Shown: positions 11,522 through 22,110, numbered from the stretch's first letter. The stretch is DNA of 64,000 nt from Himantopus leucocephalus (GCA_003993805.1 RSEF01000003.1:105708095-105772094), one strand, 5' to 3'. The notes: generated by a model from the sequence alone, not told the origin. Translations and numbers: made by a program.

Positions 11522-11604
11522 GCTCCGCGCCGGCCGGCTTCGGCTTCCGCCCCCGGCCCCGTCCCTCCGCGGCCCGGCCCGGCCCGTCCCGCCGCTCGCC
11601 TCAC

Positions 11605-11783
11605 CTCAGGCAGCGGTGGCGGGAGCTGCTGTCAAGCCTCGGCGGCCGCTCCCCTCGCTCCGAGCCGCCTCCTCCTCCTCCTCCTGCGAGCCGGGCGCGG
11701 TGCGGGGAGCCGGGCGGGAGGCGCCCTGCCGCCTGAGGAGGAGCGGGGCCGGCGGAGCGAGCGGGGCGCCGCGGCTGACAAAG
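11605..11783 (-). other. ODC1: ODC1 noncoding exon 1 (5' end approximate)
   Basis: The donor is clear: CTGAG|GTGAGG on the minus strand, with the exon ending at 11605. The 5' end is estimated about 25-30 nt downstream of the TATA box at 11807-11814. The exon is extremely GC-rich and contains (CCT)6 on the plus strand at 11668-11685, which reads as a GGA repeat in the RNA. No ATG is present. With exons 2 and 3 the leader would be about 330 nt, long and structured, as is known for ODC mRNA in mammals. Confidence 0.72.
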
Positions 11784-11806
11784 CTTCGCCACGGCCGCGG
11801 CGCTCC

Positions 11807-11814
11807 TATATATA
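11807..11814 (-). promoter_or_regulatory. ODC1: TATA box of ODC1
   Basis: TATATATA sits inside the perfect 12-bp palindrome CCTATATATAGG (11805-11816), about 200 bp upstream of the exon 1 donor. Mammalian ODC1 also has a TATA-containing, GC-rich promoter. Because the motif is symmetric, it gives no directional information by itself. The orientation is assigned from the gene. Confidence 0.8.
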
Positions 11815-11825
11815 GGGCAGCCGGC

Positions 11826-11839
11826 GTCGCTATGGCAAC
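11826..11839. promoter_or_regulatory. X-box-like (RFX) site next to the ODC1 TATA box
   Basis: GTCGCTATGGCAAC matches the RFX X-box pattern GTNRCC-N(0-3)-RGYAAC with one mismatch in the left half-site. It lies about 10 bp upstream of the TATA palindrome. Function is inferred from the motif. Confidence 0.5.
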
Positions 11840-11902
11840 GCACCAGCTCAAACCAGCCCCGATCGGCTGCGGCCGGGTAGGGACTCGCGCCAGCCGCTAT
11901 TG

Positions 11903-11910
11903 TGACGTCG
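11903..11910. promoter_or_regulatory. CRE-like site in ODC1 promoter
   Basis: TGACGTCG carries the TGACGT core of a cAMP response element about 90 bp upstream of the TATA box. ODC promoters in mammals are cAMP-responsive through CRE-type sites, so the placement is sensible. The match to TGACGTCA is 7 of 8. Confidence 0.55.
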
Positions 11911-11931
11911 GCGGCGAACACGCGCAGGGCG

Positions 11932-11960
11932 CGCCACGCCACGCCACGCCACGCCACGCC
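11932..11960. repeat. CGCCA short tandem repeat, about five units
   Basis: Five complete CGCCA units run without interruption from 11932 to 11956, followed by CGCC and a C tract. The array lies about 120 bp upstream of the TATA box, inside the CpG island. Length variation between individuals would be expected. Confidence 0.9.
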
Positions 11961-12497
11961 CCCCCCCTCCAGCGCGCTCGCCCCGCCCCCCCCGGGCCCT
12001 GCCGTGCGCTGAGCGCGTCGGGTCTCTGCAGCGCGGGCTCCGCCNCGGCCCCCCCCCCCCACGCCCACGGGTCCCCGTCCCCCCCGTGGGGCCCGCACGG
12101 TGCCAGCGGACCTCACCCCTCGGTGAACGTTGAAAGGCCGGAGGGTGCGAGCGATGCTTCTGGCGGATGCCGGAGAGAGGAAGCGCTGGGCCGGGGGGGA
12201 CGCGGAGTGCCGTAACCCCGAGTGTGGCTCTGGAAGCGTTTGTCCCCCTCAAAGCCACCCCGTCTGCACGGTGCTCGCAGCCCCTGTGGATCACGCGTCG
12301 GCGCTGGCGGCTGCCCGCGGCGGGGCTGCCCCTGCCGCCATCCCTGCCCGCCGAGGATGTGACCCTAAAACGCTTCTCATAACATCGACCATCTTTTTTT
12401 CCTTTGCCGTTGCTTTGACGCGGGTGTCTGTTTCCGCTGTACGGTTATTTCGTCTCCCTGCGCGCTGGCTTGTTTAAAAAAAAAAAAAAAAAAAAAA

Positions 12498-12519
12498 NNN
12501 NNNNNNNNNNNNNNNNNNN
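12498..12519. other. assembly gap (22 N) after a poly-A run
   Basis: A run of about 20 A residues (12476-12497) leads into 22 Ns and then ordinary sequence. The A tract may be a retroelement tail or a simple repeat. Nothing around it decides between these. Confidence 0.9.
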
Positions 12520-14894
12520 AAGTCCAAGTCTGACCCCATGGTAGGCACAACCCCACGGGGACACAGGCCCTGTCCTGCGGGGACAGGCAGCTCTGGAGGA
12601 TGCTCTGGAGGATGGGGCTGCCCTTGCCATGCCGAAAAGGGGATTTTTACACCCTGGGGCATTTGTAGGAAAGGCGGGAAACCTTTCTGCAGCCCAGGCT
12701 GCGGGACGGACAGAGCTCAGGGGGGGTCCCGCTCCCCACCTCCAAATCACCGGTGGCTATTTTAATTAAGAGCTAATGGTTTTCTGAAGGCAGAGAGGTT
12801 TCGCCAGCCCCTGCCCTTGTGCAGAGCTGGCGGGTGGGCGCCGCACCCTGGGGAAAACCCTCGGCCCTGCGTGGGGAAAGGTGATGGGAACAACCGGCTG
12901 CTGTGGGGTGCGGGATGCTCACGTGGAGGTACCGCAAAGGCTGTGCCCACCAGCCTCAGAGGTCCTGTCCTCCCACCTCTCCCACCGAGCCCAGCTGGAA
13001 AACCCACCGTATTTCAGGCAGAAGCAGATCGGTGGGATGTCCTTGTCCCCCCCACCGCCACCAGGCCCTGGCTGCCGGAGCTGGGTTGGGAGGGGGGGAG
13101 GGGGGGGCAAGGCTGGGGGTGCACAAGATCCCTTGAAGGAGTAAAATAAAGGAAAACACCAAGGTCAAGCAGATAAGGAACAAAAGGCAAGTTGGGCCAC
13201 AGCCAAAAGCAATATGTGGGGACAGAGCTGGCTTTGGTTAAAATAATTAAATGAAAGAAGGCACAAAAGCTCCTAAAAAATTTTTAAAAATATACGTTTA
13301 GCGTGTGTGTATGTGGCCACACACAGAGGCATGAATTGGGGAAGGCTTCCTAAATAACAGCAAGCAGGCAGTGGGGAAAACTGTCCCAGCGCGTGGCACC
13401 CACACCAGCTGGTCCCCAGGCCACCACCTTCCTTCGACAGCGGTTCCTGTGGCTGCACCGGCATTCCCCGAGCTGAGAGAACTCCTCAAAAACCCAGAGG
13501 GGTTTCACACCACCTCCCTTGACAGGGCAAATGACGGGGCTCGCAAGCCTCTAGGTTTGGCTCCATGGGCAGCAGATGCAATTTAGGTGTCAGAAAAGTG
13601 GCTGGAGAGGGAAGCGAAGGGCTGTGCCACCACCGCAGGAGCCAGCTGCTCCCTGAGCCGGCAGAAAAGCCAGGGCTGAGGCTGGGATGGGGATGGTGGC
13701 CATCACTCGGCCCCAGCGCTCCACCGTGTCCCGGCTGTTGTTCCCCTTTTGCCTTCTCCCCTCTGGCTGGGGCTGGAGGAGAGTCCCCAGCTCCATCCCC
13801 ACCAGGACCTGGGTTGACCGACCTCAGCCAGGGCAGGAGGGCAGCTGCTCAGGTATGGATGTGAGACAACACAGAGCCATACCTGAGCCTGGAGAGCGAA
13901 GGCTGAATGGCTCTGAGGGAAAGAGGCAGCAAGAACAACCACGGGGTGCAATTATCTGAGGAACTGACGCATTCATTAGCTTTTTGTGGGTGATTAATAG
14001 CAACGTTATATCAGCTCCTCAAAAGGATGGGATTACTAAAATGTTTTATTCACCTCCCAGTTTTTGTCTCCGGAGGCTCCTTGAGAGCTGCTGTTGCACG
14101 GGCTGGCTGTGAGGAGCACAAGGTTTGCAGGAGGTGTCCCAGTACAGGGAGGAAAGGGGTCTGGACCCGGGTGTCCGTGCCAGAGGATGGCCAGGGACAG
14201 CCTTCAGGTACATCAGGCGAGAAAGCAAGGAGGCACATCCTTCATTGCCCGTTTTTTTGCTAGTGCCCTGAGGGTCTGGCCTAGCTGCTCTGAAGGGTGT
14301 GAGGAGCTGCACAGGTCCACAATTGACAGGAGCACAGCAGATCCTGGGTTTGAAGAGCTGGGAGATGTGCCTACGGTTCCTCACAAGTCACCGCCAGTCT
14401 CAAACTACCTTACATGAAGCAGTTGCATGGGCCAAAAATGTTTTCCAGAAGAGGGCACTGGAAAAGCATTTGTTGGCAGGAGACTGTGGCCACACTTTCT
14501 TGATGTTTCCCCTCCTCGCCTTCTCTCCGAGCAGGGCCCTTGCTGCTGTGGAGGGACAGGGGATGGGGAGGACTGGCTGGCTGCCCCGTAGCTGTCAGTG
14601 TCTCCTACATCTCGCAGCAGCAGCAACCTGGTGGTCCCTGGTCCTGCTGAGTGATGGGTCTCCTGGCTCTTGCAGACTCCCGAATTTGGGAGGAGCTGTA
14701 ACCAAGCCCCAGGTTCCCGCAGCCACTGGCGAGGTGGCAAGAGCTGCCCAGCAGGAGAGGGACGTGGTCCCTGGCCAGTGCCATCACAGCAGCTGGAGGA
14801 AACCTCGAGGTAACGCCTGGCATTTCTCGACTGCTTTCTGTCCCTCTGAGCCCAGGGGCTCCACGCTTTTTAAGAAATTAAGCCTTGTGACAGC

Positions 14895-14975
14895 TCATGG
14901 GGTAAGTAATTAGTGCCTCCACTTTACAGATGAAAATGCAGAGGGAGATTCAGTGATTTACCCAGGACTGCAGAG
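14895..14975 (+). repeat. old SINE-like (MIR/CORE type) remnant
   Basis: CACTTTACAGATGAAAATGC, then GATTCAGTGATTTACCCAGG resembles the TTTACAGATGAGGAAACTGA...TTGCCCAAGG block of MIR-type SINEs. Assignment is by eye. Confidence 0.45.
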
Positions 14976-16980
14976 AATAAAATCCAGATAGGGGTGTGCT
15001 GAGCTGTGGACCTGTGTGAGGTGGAGATCCTCTGCAGGCTGCGGGGTGCAGGACACATGCATGGGGGACTCCTGTGGGGCTACCTCCAGCTATCTTCGGG
15101 CAGCTGCTCCTCACTCGCTTTCGGTTTGTTGGCAGTTACACAAAGTGAAAAAGCTATAAATTGTCCCTATCATTAAAAAAAGACCATGAGAGGACATAAT
15201 ATTTCTCCAGGATACATCTTTGCCATCTTTCATTACACATTTTCTAGGCATTTGAATGCAATTTCTTGCCACTCTGTGCTGCAAATGTGATGCTGCATGT
15301 TTTTGAGTCAGAGCAACAAACTAAAATAGCTCCTTGCAGTGGCAAAACTAAAGGAGATGGAGCGACTGAAAACATTGTGGAGTGACCGAAAACCTTGTGA
15401 AGTGACTGGAATGCTCTGCTTTGCATCTCAACCTCAGAAATGCTTACGGTTCTTTTTTCTAACTCTCCTTTTTTAGGAGAAAGTAGCCCCAGTATGTTCA
15501 AAACGAGTCATTCACAGACACGTGCCATGAGGTGAAGCACATAACTCTGACATTACAGCACCAGTTTTGTGTTTGGGGCTTTTCCAGTCCTTCACATTTA
15601 CAGATTTGAGATTAAAAAAAAGAAATTGAAAAAAGTCAGTGCTCTCATATGCATATACTTGATAGAGCAAGGTGTTTGAGTATCATCATCCTCTGTGTGA
15701 GCTCAGCACCCACCAGAGGTGAGCCAGATCATAAGATTTGTTATATTTAATAAATGGATTCTGTAGGCAACATACAATGGTATAAAGTAGTTTTTAAATA
15801 CTTTGTATTTTAATAGACTCTTCATCTCATGCTCTCAACGAAGACAATGTCAAAATTCTCTGAGAGTCTGGAAGAGCGAGAAGAGCTCTTGCAAATTCCT
15901 GAGCATTAGCTTGAAAAGCAGAGGTCAGCCTGCGCTGTGGGATCAATGGAGAGGAACCCATGGAAGTGACAGGCTGATTTTGTGCGTGCAGCCAACAGAG
16001 TGCTGTTCACACCAGAAAGCGGGGAGGCAATGGCCAGTCCTGCTAGCACAGCACTGCGGTGTTCAGCCTGTAGACTGCATCTCTCTCTCTCTCACGTAGA
16101 GGACTGTCTTCTGCTATGGTGAAGACGTTGCTGGGACCAAGGGCGTTGCTGTCACACATAATTTACAGCTAGCTTCTAAGCCCACCGCGGGCAAGACCTT
16201 GGTTTACTCCAAGAAGCACCTTGAAAGTTTGAGCAGGTTTCAAGTTTTGAGTGAGGAAGCATTCAGTGCTTGTGAGCGAATCAAGCGTCACATCAATTGA
16301 TGACCACTGATGGTGTCAGTGCTGGATCTGACCCCTGTATGCGTCTTGTCTGGCACACGCTGCGATGGCCGCTCAGAGAGGAGAACGCTGCTTGACAGGG
16401 AGAGCGACAGCAGGACCTGAAATATGCTACAATTTGCAGAAATTAACACTTGGCAGATTTAAATCCTAAGATCTCTCCCATGGATCAGATCTTCAGGTGT
16501 TGTGCAAACACGGTGAGGTTACAGACTGCTCCAGCAAACTGGCAATTGCTGGTGGGAAGTTCAGTGCACGATGTGAAGAGGCAGGGGACAACGGCAGCCT
16601 GTGGCACGTGTTGGTGAGCGGAGCTCAGCCCTGTAGGACTTTGTGTGTGCATGTTGCATGCACTGACATTTGCTCAAACAAAGGTTTGTCTTCTGGTTAA
16701 TGTATGTCCCAGTGCAGAGCTCTGAGTACACACTAACGCTTTGCAGTAAAAGTAAGGACAGGTGGAAAGCTTAGTGTCTTGGTTTTCACCACAGCCTTCC
16801 TCTGACTTTTACTGTCTTCAGATAGATAAGTGACAGGAACATGTAGGACGTCTTTTTCTCTTACAATAGTGCAAAATATCAGAAACTCGTCAGAAGTCAG
16901 CATTGTTTCCTGGGGTTTATGGCAACACTAGACTTCCGTTATCATCTCCAGTAGGAGGAACTGATGATGTGAAGGGTAGA

Positions 16981-17245
16981 AGTGAATATATGGGATAGTG
17001 CATCAAATCTGTGTCAGGGCCCAGAACATTTGGAGGAAAAAAAAAGAGACAAATGTAAAATTTAGAAGATTATAAATTCTGTATATGTTAAACATGACAA
17101 CTATTCATTCTANAGTGAATATATGGGATAGTGCATCAAATCTGTGTCAGGGCCCAGAACATTTGGAGGAAAAAAAAAGAGACAACTGTAAAATTTAGAA
17201 GATTATAAATTCTGGATATGTTAAACATGACAACTATTCATTCTA
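16981..17245. repeat. 132-bp tandem duplication around a single N, probably false
   Basis: 16981-17112 and 17114-17245 are the same length and differ by only two substitutions that I can see. A lone N at 17113 sits exactly between them. This is the expected look of two overlapping contig ends joined without merging. A real duplication is possible but less likely. Confidence 0.9.
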
Positions 17246-17595
17246 TTCTGTGATAATACTAGGTATATATCATGTAGCAGACGGCTTCTCAGACTAACTG
17301 AGAACTTCTGAAGATTTCCATGTCAGGGGCAGGGAATAATACAGTATCTGGATCATACCTTCCTCTCCTGGAAAGGCTTTCATGCAACAGAAATCTTTTC
17401 AGACTACACAACAAATGGTAAAAGATTTTGAAGAGGTAAGTGTGTTGGTTCCTTACTTTTAGTTCACCTTCAGGGGGAGGTAAGAGTTGCGATCTCACCT
17501 ACACAATACCCACTGCACACAGCCATGAAGCAACACCTGACAGCTGAAAGCCTCACATTTTAGATTATGATTGCAGTTCAATTCAGGGTTAATTT

Positions 17596-17935
17596 AATCT
17601 GGTGAAGAGCAATTTAAGAGGTGACGAGCTGGAGGGTAGCTACAAAGATGGTCTTCTCAGTATTGCCAGACACTATAGCGAGGAGCAATGGCCATAAATT
17701 GTNCACTATAACGAGGAGCAATGGCCATAAATTGTGGCACTGGAAGTTCAGGTTGGACATCAGGAGAAGCTTCTTCAGGAGAGTAGCGCAGCCCTGAGAC
17801 AGAGGTGGGGTGGCCATCCTTGGAGATTTTCAAGTTTAAGGTAGAAAAAGCCATAGCTGACCTGATCTGGTGCCTGGTGACCATCCTGCTTTGAGTTTGA
17901 GGTTGGACGGGAGAGACCTCCTTTCCAGCTGGCGT
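17596..17935 (+). mobile_element. CR1 LINE, 3' fragment
   Basis: The sequence shows the characteristic CR1 3' segment: AAGATGGTCTTCTCAGT, GAGGAGCAATGGCCATAAA, GGAAGTTCAGGTTGGACATC, then a decayed CCTTTCCAGC end. It is 5'-truncated, as most CR1 copies are. An N at 17703 splits it and duplicates 32 bp, which is probably an assembly error. Confidence 0.85.
17671..17735. repeat. 32-bp duplication around a single N within a CR1 copy, probably false
   Basis: 17671-17702 and 17704-17735 differ at one base. The CR1 consensus order contains this block once, which argues that the duplication is an assembly artefact. Confidence 0.88.
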
Positions 17936-18929
17936 TCCTGGCTCTGCGTTCTGCTTTCAGGTAAGCCCATGGGTGATGCAAACAAACCTCACAACATTTT
18001 TCTGACCCAATCCATTAAAGGTGTGAGTAGAACTGTCTGCATGCCAGGGGCATGGCAAGGAAGGCACAGAGGGATGTTGTGATGGAAGGTGGGTGACCAC
18101 TTCTCCTAAGGACCTGTGTCCCAGCTGTTGCACAGCCCCCATGTTGGACCAGTGCTTCAGACAAGGACATTGAGCAGGATGGTCAGACGCCCTCGCAGGC
18201 AGGGGATGGACAGCGTGGTCCTCCGAGCCTATACAAGGGGGAGGGAAAAGCAGAGAGCTCTCCTTGGGAAGGGGACGCAGGACTGTCAGGCTTGTGCAGC
18301 TGTGGCCTTGCTCCCGGCTGTCCTTTGGCAACTTGTGCAGCGAGTGCCTGAGAACCTGTATTCCCCATTCGCTTGCAAAAGCACACAGCGGGAAGGGGCA
18401 AACAGGCACATCTCGTGCGTCAGGAATGACATTCGGCCGTGCTGATGAGATCCTATATCCCTTAGAGACAGCAGCAAGTTGCAGCTGAGCTAGGCTTTTA
18501 CCTCCCTTCTTGTCTAGCAAGTTAAATAAACCTCTGAAAACCTGAGCTTTGGCAGGGTCAAAATTCAGATCCAAGTTTTGTCATCTGCTCAGTCCTTTCA
18601 TTAAGAAGATGGACGTAACTACTGGCAGCAGCAGCGGTTTTACGGAGTGAGACAGAAAGTTATGTGTCTCAATGCAAAACCCGGAGGCACACAATGGTCT
18701 TTTCATTTCCTAAACACATTGAATCCCGCAATTGTCCCATGGATGGGACCTGCCTGAAGTCAAGGGGAGCTCTGTGCATGAAACGTTAGAGCAAAAAGAA
18801 GGATCAGGCCCTCAGAGGTATATTTTCATCATAAAGTTTGAAGATTTACGTGTATAACTACGCAACTCAGGGTGAGACTGTGCCTCTAAGGCAAAACATA
18901 TGAGCTCATATAAAGAATTTATCATTATA

Positions 18930-19065
18930 ATAACAATTTGCATTTCTATAGAACCTTTGATCTTAGGATCTCAAAGTGCTTAACAAACACAAATTAATTA
19001 ATCCTCACAACTCTCCTGCAAGGTAGACATGTATTATGGAGAGACGCTAGCAGCTAGCTTTCCAT
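18930..19065 (+). repeat. old SINE-like (MIR/CORE type) remnant
   Basis: ATTTCTATAGAACCTTTGAT, CTCAAAGTGCTTAACAAACA, then TTAATCCTCACAACTCTCCT and AAGGTAGACATGTATTAT follow the order of a widespread old amniote repeat with a MIR-like 3' half. Assignment is by eye. Confidence 0.55.
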
Positions 19066-19789
19066 TATAAGCCTCATTTTAACTACCTCCTGACTTTGCC
19101 AAAACTAAACCAATACACACAAAAATTTCACAAGCATGATCTTGTCCTTGGGTAGGATCTTTTTAGAAATTGTGGGGCAAATAGGATAAGATAGCTTAAG
19201 ATAAGTAGGTTAAATGGGGAGACCAGGAATATATCCCTGAATGAACTAATGCACATACTCCGCTAGTCCAGAGGGGAGGGAAATGCAGAATTTGGGATAG
19301 ACGCTTGCTTTTCCATAACTTGCCAGCATGGAGATTCCAAGGTGGTAAATGGTTATTCATTATCCACCCTATTATTTATTAAATCGGTGAGCTAGGTGAG
19401 TGCAGGAGGTGGCCTGCTTTTCTAAATGGAAGGCTCCTTCTCCAGGAGCTGCACTTGGCCCCGACTATGAAGAGAAAATCGCCAAGAGCCACGTGTTACT
19501 TCCTTTGGAGAGTTACTCTTTAAAACCTTTGGGAAAAGGCCGGCTGAGCAGATGTGGCGATGGTCTGGCATCGTGGGTGGAACATCACCTTTAAGGAGAA
19601 GCTTCCAAAGACAGCCAGAGAGCCTGTGTCTGGCAGCGCGCCCACACGAGGGATGAAGAGCAAGAACAAATTTTTCCTCTGCACGCCAAGGAAAAAAAAA
19701 AAGAAAAAAGAAGAAAACCAGCCCGGGAAAAAACACCTCTGCCTACTCAGAGCTGCTCAGACCTGGGGCTCGGGCGTGGAGGAGAAAGC

Positions 19790-20340
19790 AGGAGTCTTTC
19801 CTTTCCTGTTCCCTTCCTCCAGAAAGAGGAGGGCGAGGTGTAGGTGGACAGCGGGGCGGAGGCTTGTCCCTTGGCCGCAGATTTGGGTTAGCAGTTTGCT
19901 CTGGCAGGCTTACGCCGATAGCAAATTGCTGCCACTCCCAGGAGGAAGGAGGAGGATGGGGGATTATGACTCAGGTGTTTTTAGGGTGGTACAGCCTCCA
20001 GGGGTGCTTCCTCAGCCGGGGGAGCCCGTGGCCCGCGCTTGGCCTGGGGCCCCGCTCAGCACCAACCCCCACGGAGGCAATCGGTGCTTTGCACCGCTTA
20101 CCGGCTGCACACTGTCACCTTATCTCCGGGCACGTGGCAATGACTCGGACCCCGTTGCGAGGGATGGAGGCCGTGATGCTCCACGTCACCCACCTCGTGC
20201 CCATGTGATGCTGCAGCCCTCAGCCGGGACGTGGCACATGGTCCCACCACGCACCACTGCCTGGATCGGCGGTGGTTTGGTGGCTCTTCTTAAGCCGCGC
20301 TTAAAAAAAATAAAGCAAAGTCCAGCAATGACTCAGAAGG
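19790..20340. promoter_or_regulatory. GC/CpG-rich intergenic patch with AP-1 type sites and an E-box
   Basis: CpG is clearly denser here than in the flanks. TGACTCA occurs at 19967-19973 and 20329-20335, and CACGTG at 20131-20136. A 279-codon open frame (19554-20393, plus strand) crosses the patch, but it has no recognisable domain and a low-complexity lysine run, and GC-rich DNA favours long chance frames. It could be a distal enhancer or an unannotated promoter; the sequence alone cannot decide. Confidence 0.35.
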
Positions 20341-22024
20341 GTTTTGTAAAATCTGTTATGAGCTGGCTCTTGGAGTGTTTTTCAAGGATATAGGGTTAGT
20401 ATATACAGCAGATTGTGTCTGCATTGTTGAAAACATCGGGTATAGAGTCATCAGGGAGATCCAGTGGGGATTTGCTATTAAAAAAAGGGGATGTTACCCA
20501 AAAAGGAGGGCCGGGGAGAGCCTACTCCCAGCATAGAGTCCTTCGGATATAGAGAAAAGGAAGAATCCCCTTCATGAAAGCCATACAAGCCTAAATACCC
20601 AAGAAGGGAGGAGAGAGGTGGAAAAGAAAGTATAGTCTGCCTTTTGCAGGCAGGTGGGTCCCGGTGGCCCAGGCAGATCTGAAACACTGCCTGTGGCCAC
20701 GTAGGCAGCCTGCAGCGAAGCCAGCAGCAGTGTCTGCTGCCAGAGCAGAGCCCGGGCGCCAAGCCAGGGTCGGCCCGGGGCACCTCAAATCAGCACTGCC
20801 TCCCTCTCACCACTGGAAGGTTGTACAGATCAACGGATTGATACCGAAAAGAGCTCCGGAGGTGCTTAGATAGGAATTATTTATGACTATGTATAATAGA
20901 CCAGTGGTGTTGGCTTTGCAGCAGGACATAGTCCAATGCCAGGACACGGCTGTAATCGTGCTATGCAGTTAGCCAAACCCTTGCCGTGTTTTATTCTACT
21001 AATTGTGATCGGGTGACCTTGTCCTTATGTGGGTAGGTAACATTTGGCCTTTGTTTTCATTGCATTCATAGCTGTGCAACAGGTATAGCATGTGGCCCGT
21101 TGTTATCAGCCTTGTTACAGTGCTGTTATCAAGGGAGAGCAGAAACGTGCTGCAAGACCAAAGTACTTTGCAGACTTCTGAGGAATGAAGACCTTGACTC
21201 CTCTGCTCTTACCCACGTCAAATTGTAGCTTACTCTTCAGACAATCTTCTGGGTTTCAAGGGACGAGAAGATAATCTGAATGAGAGCGCTACTATTGGAT
21301 CTTAATGAATTTAAAACATGTCCTTCAACAGCTACTTAACTTTTCACATGCATGTGCTCTTTCATACAAAAGGGCATGGAGTAGACAAAAAACAGCCCAC
21401 CTGCTCTTCCTGAGCCTCCTAGTCCCTGCTGCAGGCTGGATCCACCTTGCCTGTTTTCAGGGCTTCGGTGAGAGTTATTGCAATTTTAAGTGCCTGGTCC
21501 TGGAGGAGATGTTCCTGCTTTCCTTCATTCCCAGTACACTCACTTGGAGAGGCAGCAGGGAAAGCCCCAGTCTGCTGTCCACAGAAATCTCTCTAGACCT
21601 CCTCTGAGTAAGCTGGGCACCTCCGTGGGAGTTTGAGGAACCAACACAAAAAGTTAAGAGCTGCTGCCCCCAGCAGCGCACGGTTAGCACGCTAGCGATG
21701 TCCACTGCTGTGCATGGTGGCCAGAGGGCACACCTGCAAAATGTGACACTGAGATCTCAAGCACTTCTCAGCCTGAGGCAAAGGAACTGACATCTCCTGA
21801 GACCATTCTCATCACCAGATGATGGCTGTCCTTGGTGACAACATTTGGCCTTTCCTGCTGAAGCCAAGAGTTGTGGGACCAGCAAGGGAACCTGGGAACT
21901 TCCCTGCTGCCAGTGGCTAGAGCACCCAGCTGGAAGCAACAGAAGTCATATGCGTGATTTGCCCCTTTTAAATGTGATCATTTTTAGAATAAAAACAGTT
22001 TCAGAGGCAGGCATCATAATCTCA

Positions 22025-22110
22025 GGATAATTCAAGTTGGAAGGGATCTCAGGAGGTCATCTAATCCAACCTCCTGCTCAAAATAGGGTGAGCTATGGGG
22101 TTAGAGCAGT
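22025..22110 (-). mobile_element. CR1 LINE, short 3' fragment
   Basis: AAGTTGGAAGGGATCTCAGG followed by GGTCATCTAATCCAACCTCC and TGCTCAAAATAGGG is the reverse complement of a CR1 3' end. Only about 85 bp are recognisable. Confidence 0.75.

Larger units (their letters stand above)
9052..11604 (-). other. ODC1: ODC1 intron 1
   Basis: The intron runs from donor GTGAGG at 11604 to acceptor TTTTAATAG at 9052. Its 5' part lies in the CpG island and carries an E-box and an AP-1 site. Its 3' part is AT-rich and contains a 14-bp-armed palindrome (9184-9212). No interspersed repeat was recognised. Confidence 0.75.
10890..12350. promoter_or_regulatory. CpG island over the ODC1 promoter, exon 1 and 5' intron 1
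   Basis: About 1.4 kb is very GC-rich with frequent CpG, in sharp contrast to the AT-rich introns and the flank beyond 12370. Many GC boxes (CCCCGCCC type) occur. The long open frames on both strands here (for example 272 and 320 residues) follow from GC-rich composition with few stops and are not genes. A single N at 12045 lies just before a C run. Confidence 0.85.
12520..17595. other. intergenic, no gene seen
   Basis: This moderately GC-rich tract lies upstream of ODC1. It contains a G-run region near 13086-13120, an old SINE remnant at 14895, a CT repeat near 16078-16093 and the false duplication at 16981. Open frames are many but short, overlap on both strands and show no domains. Confidence 0.6.

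Noticed and set aside
10871..12477. Many long open frames on both strands (up to 320 codons) around the ODC1 promoter
   Set aside because: They overlap in several frames on both strands, are rich in P, G, R and A, and lie in a CpG island where stops are rare. No domains or splice structure were seen.
19554..20393. 279-codon open frame on the plus strand
   Set aside because: It has a lysine low-complexity run, no recognisable domain and no convincing start context or splice partners. GC-rich composition explains the length.
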